Assembly (NCBI GenBank): GCA_024734555.1
Contig: JANPWX010000073.1
Span: 2,108,465-2,172,464, forward strand
DNA: 64,000 nt
Source: Trochalopteron elliotii
Lineage: Eukaryota; Chordata; Aves; Passeriformes; Leiothrichidae
Direction: 5' to 3'
Positions 60,909 to 64,000 of this stretch are shown piece by piece. The notes below the pieces were generated by a model. It made no database searches. It was not told the origin of the DNA and worked only from the letters and a program-made list of their open reading frames with translations. The first letter of the stretch is position 1, and each line of letters opens with the position of its first letter. Made by a program: the position numbers and the translations under genes.

Positions 60909-63900
60909 GCAGTTCCGTTTTCCTAGAGAAGCTAGAGAGTATGAAACCTGTATAAAGCCACTAGGTATCCCATTCTGGATCCAACTTCCTTGGCTTCAGC
61001 CCAGCAAGGCCGCTTCATGGAGAAGAAAACACTGGATTCTTCCGAATTCCACCTGACAGCCTAAAGAAACCCACTTTGGCTCAGAAAAAGAGCTTAGTTA
61101 TTACAGTGGTAATCACAGCATAAGGAGAACCAGTCTAGTGCAAAGCAGATAAGTATTGATTGCAACACCCAAGTTTCATGTCACAGCATAAAATGAAAGG
61201 AGATGAGAAGGCTTGTCAAATATGCCAGTCTGATTTTCCCTAGAGGGTGCTAGAAATTCACACTGAGTCTTAGGGAATTTACCATAGCCTGGGAAGTTTA
61301 GGAGGAATAGAGAATACAAAAATGTGCCTGCATGCCCTGTGTAATTGAGATGGTATACATATAATATGTTTATAAAGAGCTGTAGAACCCATTGCCATGG
61401 AAAGTTATTTAAAGACGAGAACTTGGCAAGACTCAGCCAGCTTGTGTATTCCTGAGGATAATGTGAACGAATTTGGATATTCTTGTTATTCACAATAAAA
61501 ATATTGAAAAGGATGTTAAACTTCATGCTTTGGGGCCCAGAGATCAGGGTAAGACCTAAAGTGAAAGAGACAGATTATCTCACAGTGCATGCCAGTCTCC
61601 TTGTAGAGCTGAGCATTGAAGGAAGCAGAGACAGAGAGATTTCTGGAGGTATGAGTTAAGAAGGCCATATTGGTCACGATGGGCAACTTTGATCATTGTG
61701 TCCTGTGTTTGCTTGCTTCTCATTGCTGCTTAAGTCCAAAGCCTTGTTGCTTCAATTTGTGTTGAACAGGAAAACCCAGTTTATGCCCAAAGACAGTATC
61801 AAGCAGAAAACCCTCAGCCACAGTCACCACAAGTCAGTCCTGTGGTCAGTAGGTAGCAATGGGAAGCAGATTTTCTGGTTACCTAAAGCATTTGGATTTA
61901 CCCCATCTTTCTGCTGCTCTCCTAAAACCTTAGTAAAACACTCGTAGAGAGAAGCAGCCCCGTTTTCAGAGGCATGGGGAGGGTTTTTTGTTTGGATTTG
62001 GTGGGAGTTTTGTGGCATTACTGTGCCAGCTCTTCTTATTTCACAACCTTCTCCCCATGAAACTATCTCAGGAAACTTGAGGTTTACAAGGTATTTGTTT
62101 AACAAAACAACTGAGGGAAATCATGGTTTTTTAACAGGTTTCCTTTTCCTTTTTTTTTTTTTTTTCTTCAAAATACTTTCTGGTAAAAATGGGGCCTCAT
62201 CTTCCACAGAGACCTTTCACTTTGCCTCTTATACACTCCCAGTTTGTTTTAGCACACTTTCTGAGATGTCTTTTTCTCTTGATCTAGTCTTCATCTTATC
62301 CAATATGTAGGAGAAAGAAAAAAAAGGGAAGAGGATGCTGGCTCATAAAGAGCCTGGGAAACAAGCCAAACTTTTAACTTTTTCAGGTCTTCTCCAGAAG
62401 GCATCCAAAGTTGTTTCAACCTCTATTTGCTTCCCACTAACACTTGTTCCACATTTCTTATATTTTTAGAGGCCTGTTTTTCCTAGAGCCCACAAGCTAC
62501 ATCTCCATTGCCTCCTTCCTCACCTGTAACAAACTTAAGTCGTGATGGTGCTCTCTCCTCAGCACACTTTACCTTCTATGCCCAACAACACATGCACTGC
62601 ACAGGGATCCTCCCTCTTGTAAGTATCTTGCAGTAATACCCCATTCAGTTACTGTGGGCAGTGATGCTGTTACAGTAGAAGCACTGTTTATGCATGAAAC
62701 ATTCATTTTTTTAACAGCTTTGATTTCTCTGTACTGTCCCAGGGCAGAGAGGGAGAGCAAGGCCTCATGAGTATTTTGGCATTTCTGGGGAAACAGACAG
62801 ATAAAGCTGCTGTGAGGAGGAAATTTACCCTGCTGCCTTCAGCAGTGGTTGGAGGGGAACTTGTGTAGTCTTCTGGTCAGTGCTTGTCTGCTCCACCTCT
62901 GGCAAGATTGTCTGTGCTGCTGCTGGCAAGATGTGGCAGTTCTGTACCAAGCTAGTTGCCTTCCTGCAACATAAAAATATTGCTCCTTGTAGCAAGTTGG
63001 AGTCTGGTAGAGTTGCCTCCTTTATATCTTCTCCCAGATGGGCACGAATTCTAGTCCGTCATGCTGTTAAAGTCTTTTCCATGGCATTTTAAAGGCTGAG
63101 CTGGATTGTGTCCATATGAAAACTTTACCTACAGAAAAGCACCATTTTCCTAGTTCACTGTATGCTGTAATATTACTGTCTTTGCAGTGATGTGCCTCTA
63201 CCCTCAAGCTTAGTTTTTCTCAGTGGGGACACTCCTGTTTAGCTGGGGCAGCCAGGAGTAGCTAGCTGCTTTCCCTCTGCTACCTCCATGAGCCAGTCTT
63301 GAAGGATCCCAGAGGGCTAGATGTGGGAGTGAAAGCTGAGCACCCCAGAAGATGAGTATTATTCAAAATCTCCCATAATTAATGATGACAGGAAAAGGAA
63401 TCACCCATGTGCTTTCACAAGCTGGATCGCAACAGCAGCTTAATGAACTTTCCAATTCTCCATCATTCCTACCCATTCCACTGACCCACTGAAATCAAGG
63501 GACTTTTTTTGTCCTGACTTGGACAAAAAGAGGAGAGGTCTGCTAGGCCTGCCCTGCTGAGAATGGTAGATGCAGTCAATCGGGCTTGTCTTCTCCACCA
63601 GCCTTCCTTGTTCTCCAAACAAACCATTCAGCACTCAGGTGGTCAACTAGAGTAGAACAGTGTCTGAAGAGAAGGTTACTGAGTGTACGACACTGATGAG
63701 GTGTGGATGTGTGTGTTCCTGTGTCTCCCTCTAGTGATCTGAACTCACAAGTCTGCTTTGGGTCCTTTGTGCTTGGTCCTGCTGGTTTGGTGACAGAGCT
63801 TCCCTGGACTGACCTTAGTAAAGGGTGGATATTTTAGGACTGGGTCCCATTCCCCCTGCCATCTGGAGGTCATATTCACCATTGGCAGCTCCATGTTTGC

Positions 63901-64000
63901 AGCTGTAGTCCGCATCTGAAAATTTAAATGTGCTTGTAAAGATACAGAGAGGTTGATTGTGAATTAAAGAGAGAAAAAATTCATAGCATGTTAAATTGAA

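Larger units (their letters stand above)
55729..64000 (+). other. LSAMP: LSAMP intron after the first Ig2 exon, 5' part
   Basis: The intron begins GTAAGA and runs to the end of the window. The exon for the rest of Ig2 is not reached. Listed separately are the duplicated 60-bp unit, a candidate conserved block at 58.8-59.2 kb and one CR1 fragment. Positions 56310-58810 and 60910-64000 hold only T-rich runs (57448-57464, 57505-57514, T16 at 62150-62165) and unremarkable unique sequence. Confidence 0.85.

Noticed and set aside
1..64000. Bacterial-type features (operons, CRISPR, IS elements, phage) or a novel defence system
   Set aside because: Spliced vertebrate exons with canonical splice sites, CR1 LINEs and an ERV LTR identify the window as avian intronic DNA. 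No repeat-spacer array or gene cluster exists.

Overview
This window is vertebrate genomic DNA and almost certainly from a bird. It lies inside one large neuronal gene transcribed on the + strand. Two coding exons are clear: 5160-5392 (most of immunoglobulin domain 1) and 55603-55728 (first half of immunoglobulin domain 2). Both read as an IgLON-family GPI-anchored neural cell adhesion molecule, and the residues fit LSAMP (limbic system-associated membrane protein) better than NTM, OPCML or NEGR1. The exons join in phase across a 50,210-bp intron. The sequence before 5160 is the end of the preceding intron, and 55729-64000 is the start of the next one. The avian call rests on many CR1 LINE fragments with the ATTCTATGATTCTGT-type 3' end, a compact class-II-like solo LTR, and the absence of recognisable mammalian Alu, B1 or L1 sequence. 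I cannot name the species.

Layout: (1) 1-5159, upstream intron. It holds a CpG-dense, GC-rich block at 838-1165 that stands out from everything else here, an A/T-rich block near 1.96-2.23 kb, a CR1 tail at 3.77 kb and a GT microsatellite at 4.54 kb. (2) 5160-5392, exon. (3) 5393-55602, the large intron. It holds CR1 fragments near 9.5, 11.2, 23.1, 25.6, 38.5, 44.8, 46.0 and 53.6 kb; an intact solo LTR at 14600-14905 with a 6-bp target-site duplication; two old MIR-like SINE remnants near 36.4 and 36.9 kb; several hairpins (40.4, 51.2, 52.9 kb); short tandem arrays; and A/T-rich unique blocks that look like candidate conserved non-coding elements. (4) 55603-55728, exon. (5) 55729-64000, next intron. 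It holds a pair of near-identical 60-bp copies at 56.25 and 60.85 kb and a long CR1 fragment at 59.5-60.0 kb.

The two exons encode adjacent parts of one extracellular adhesion protein; nothing else here looks like an independent gene. I found no operon, CRISPR array, tRNA, rRNA or convincing second protein-coding gene, and no evidence of a novel biological system. The best leads are the CpG block with a signal-peptide-like reading frame 4 kb before the exon, the solo LTR, the 36-bp near-perfect palindrome at 40.4 kb, the POU-octamer hairpin at 52.9 kb, and the 60-bp duplicated unit. Conserved-element calls are judgements from base composition and motifs, because no alignment could be run.
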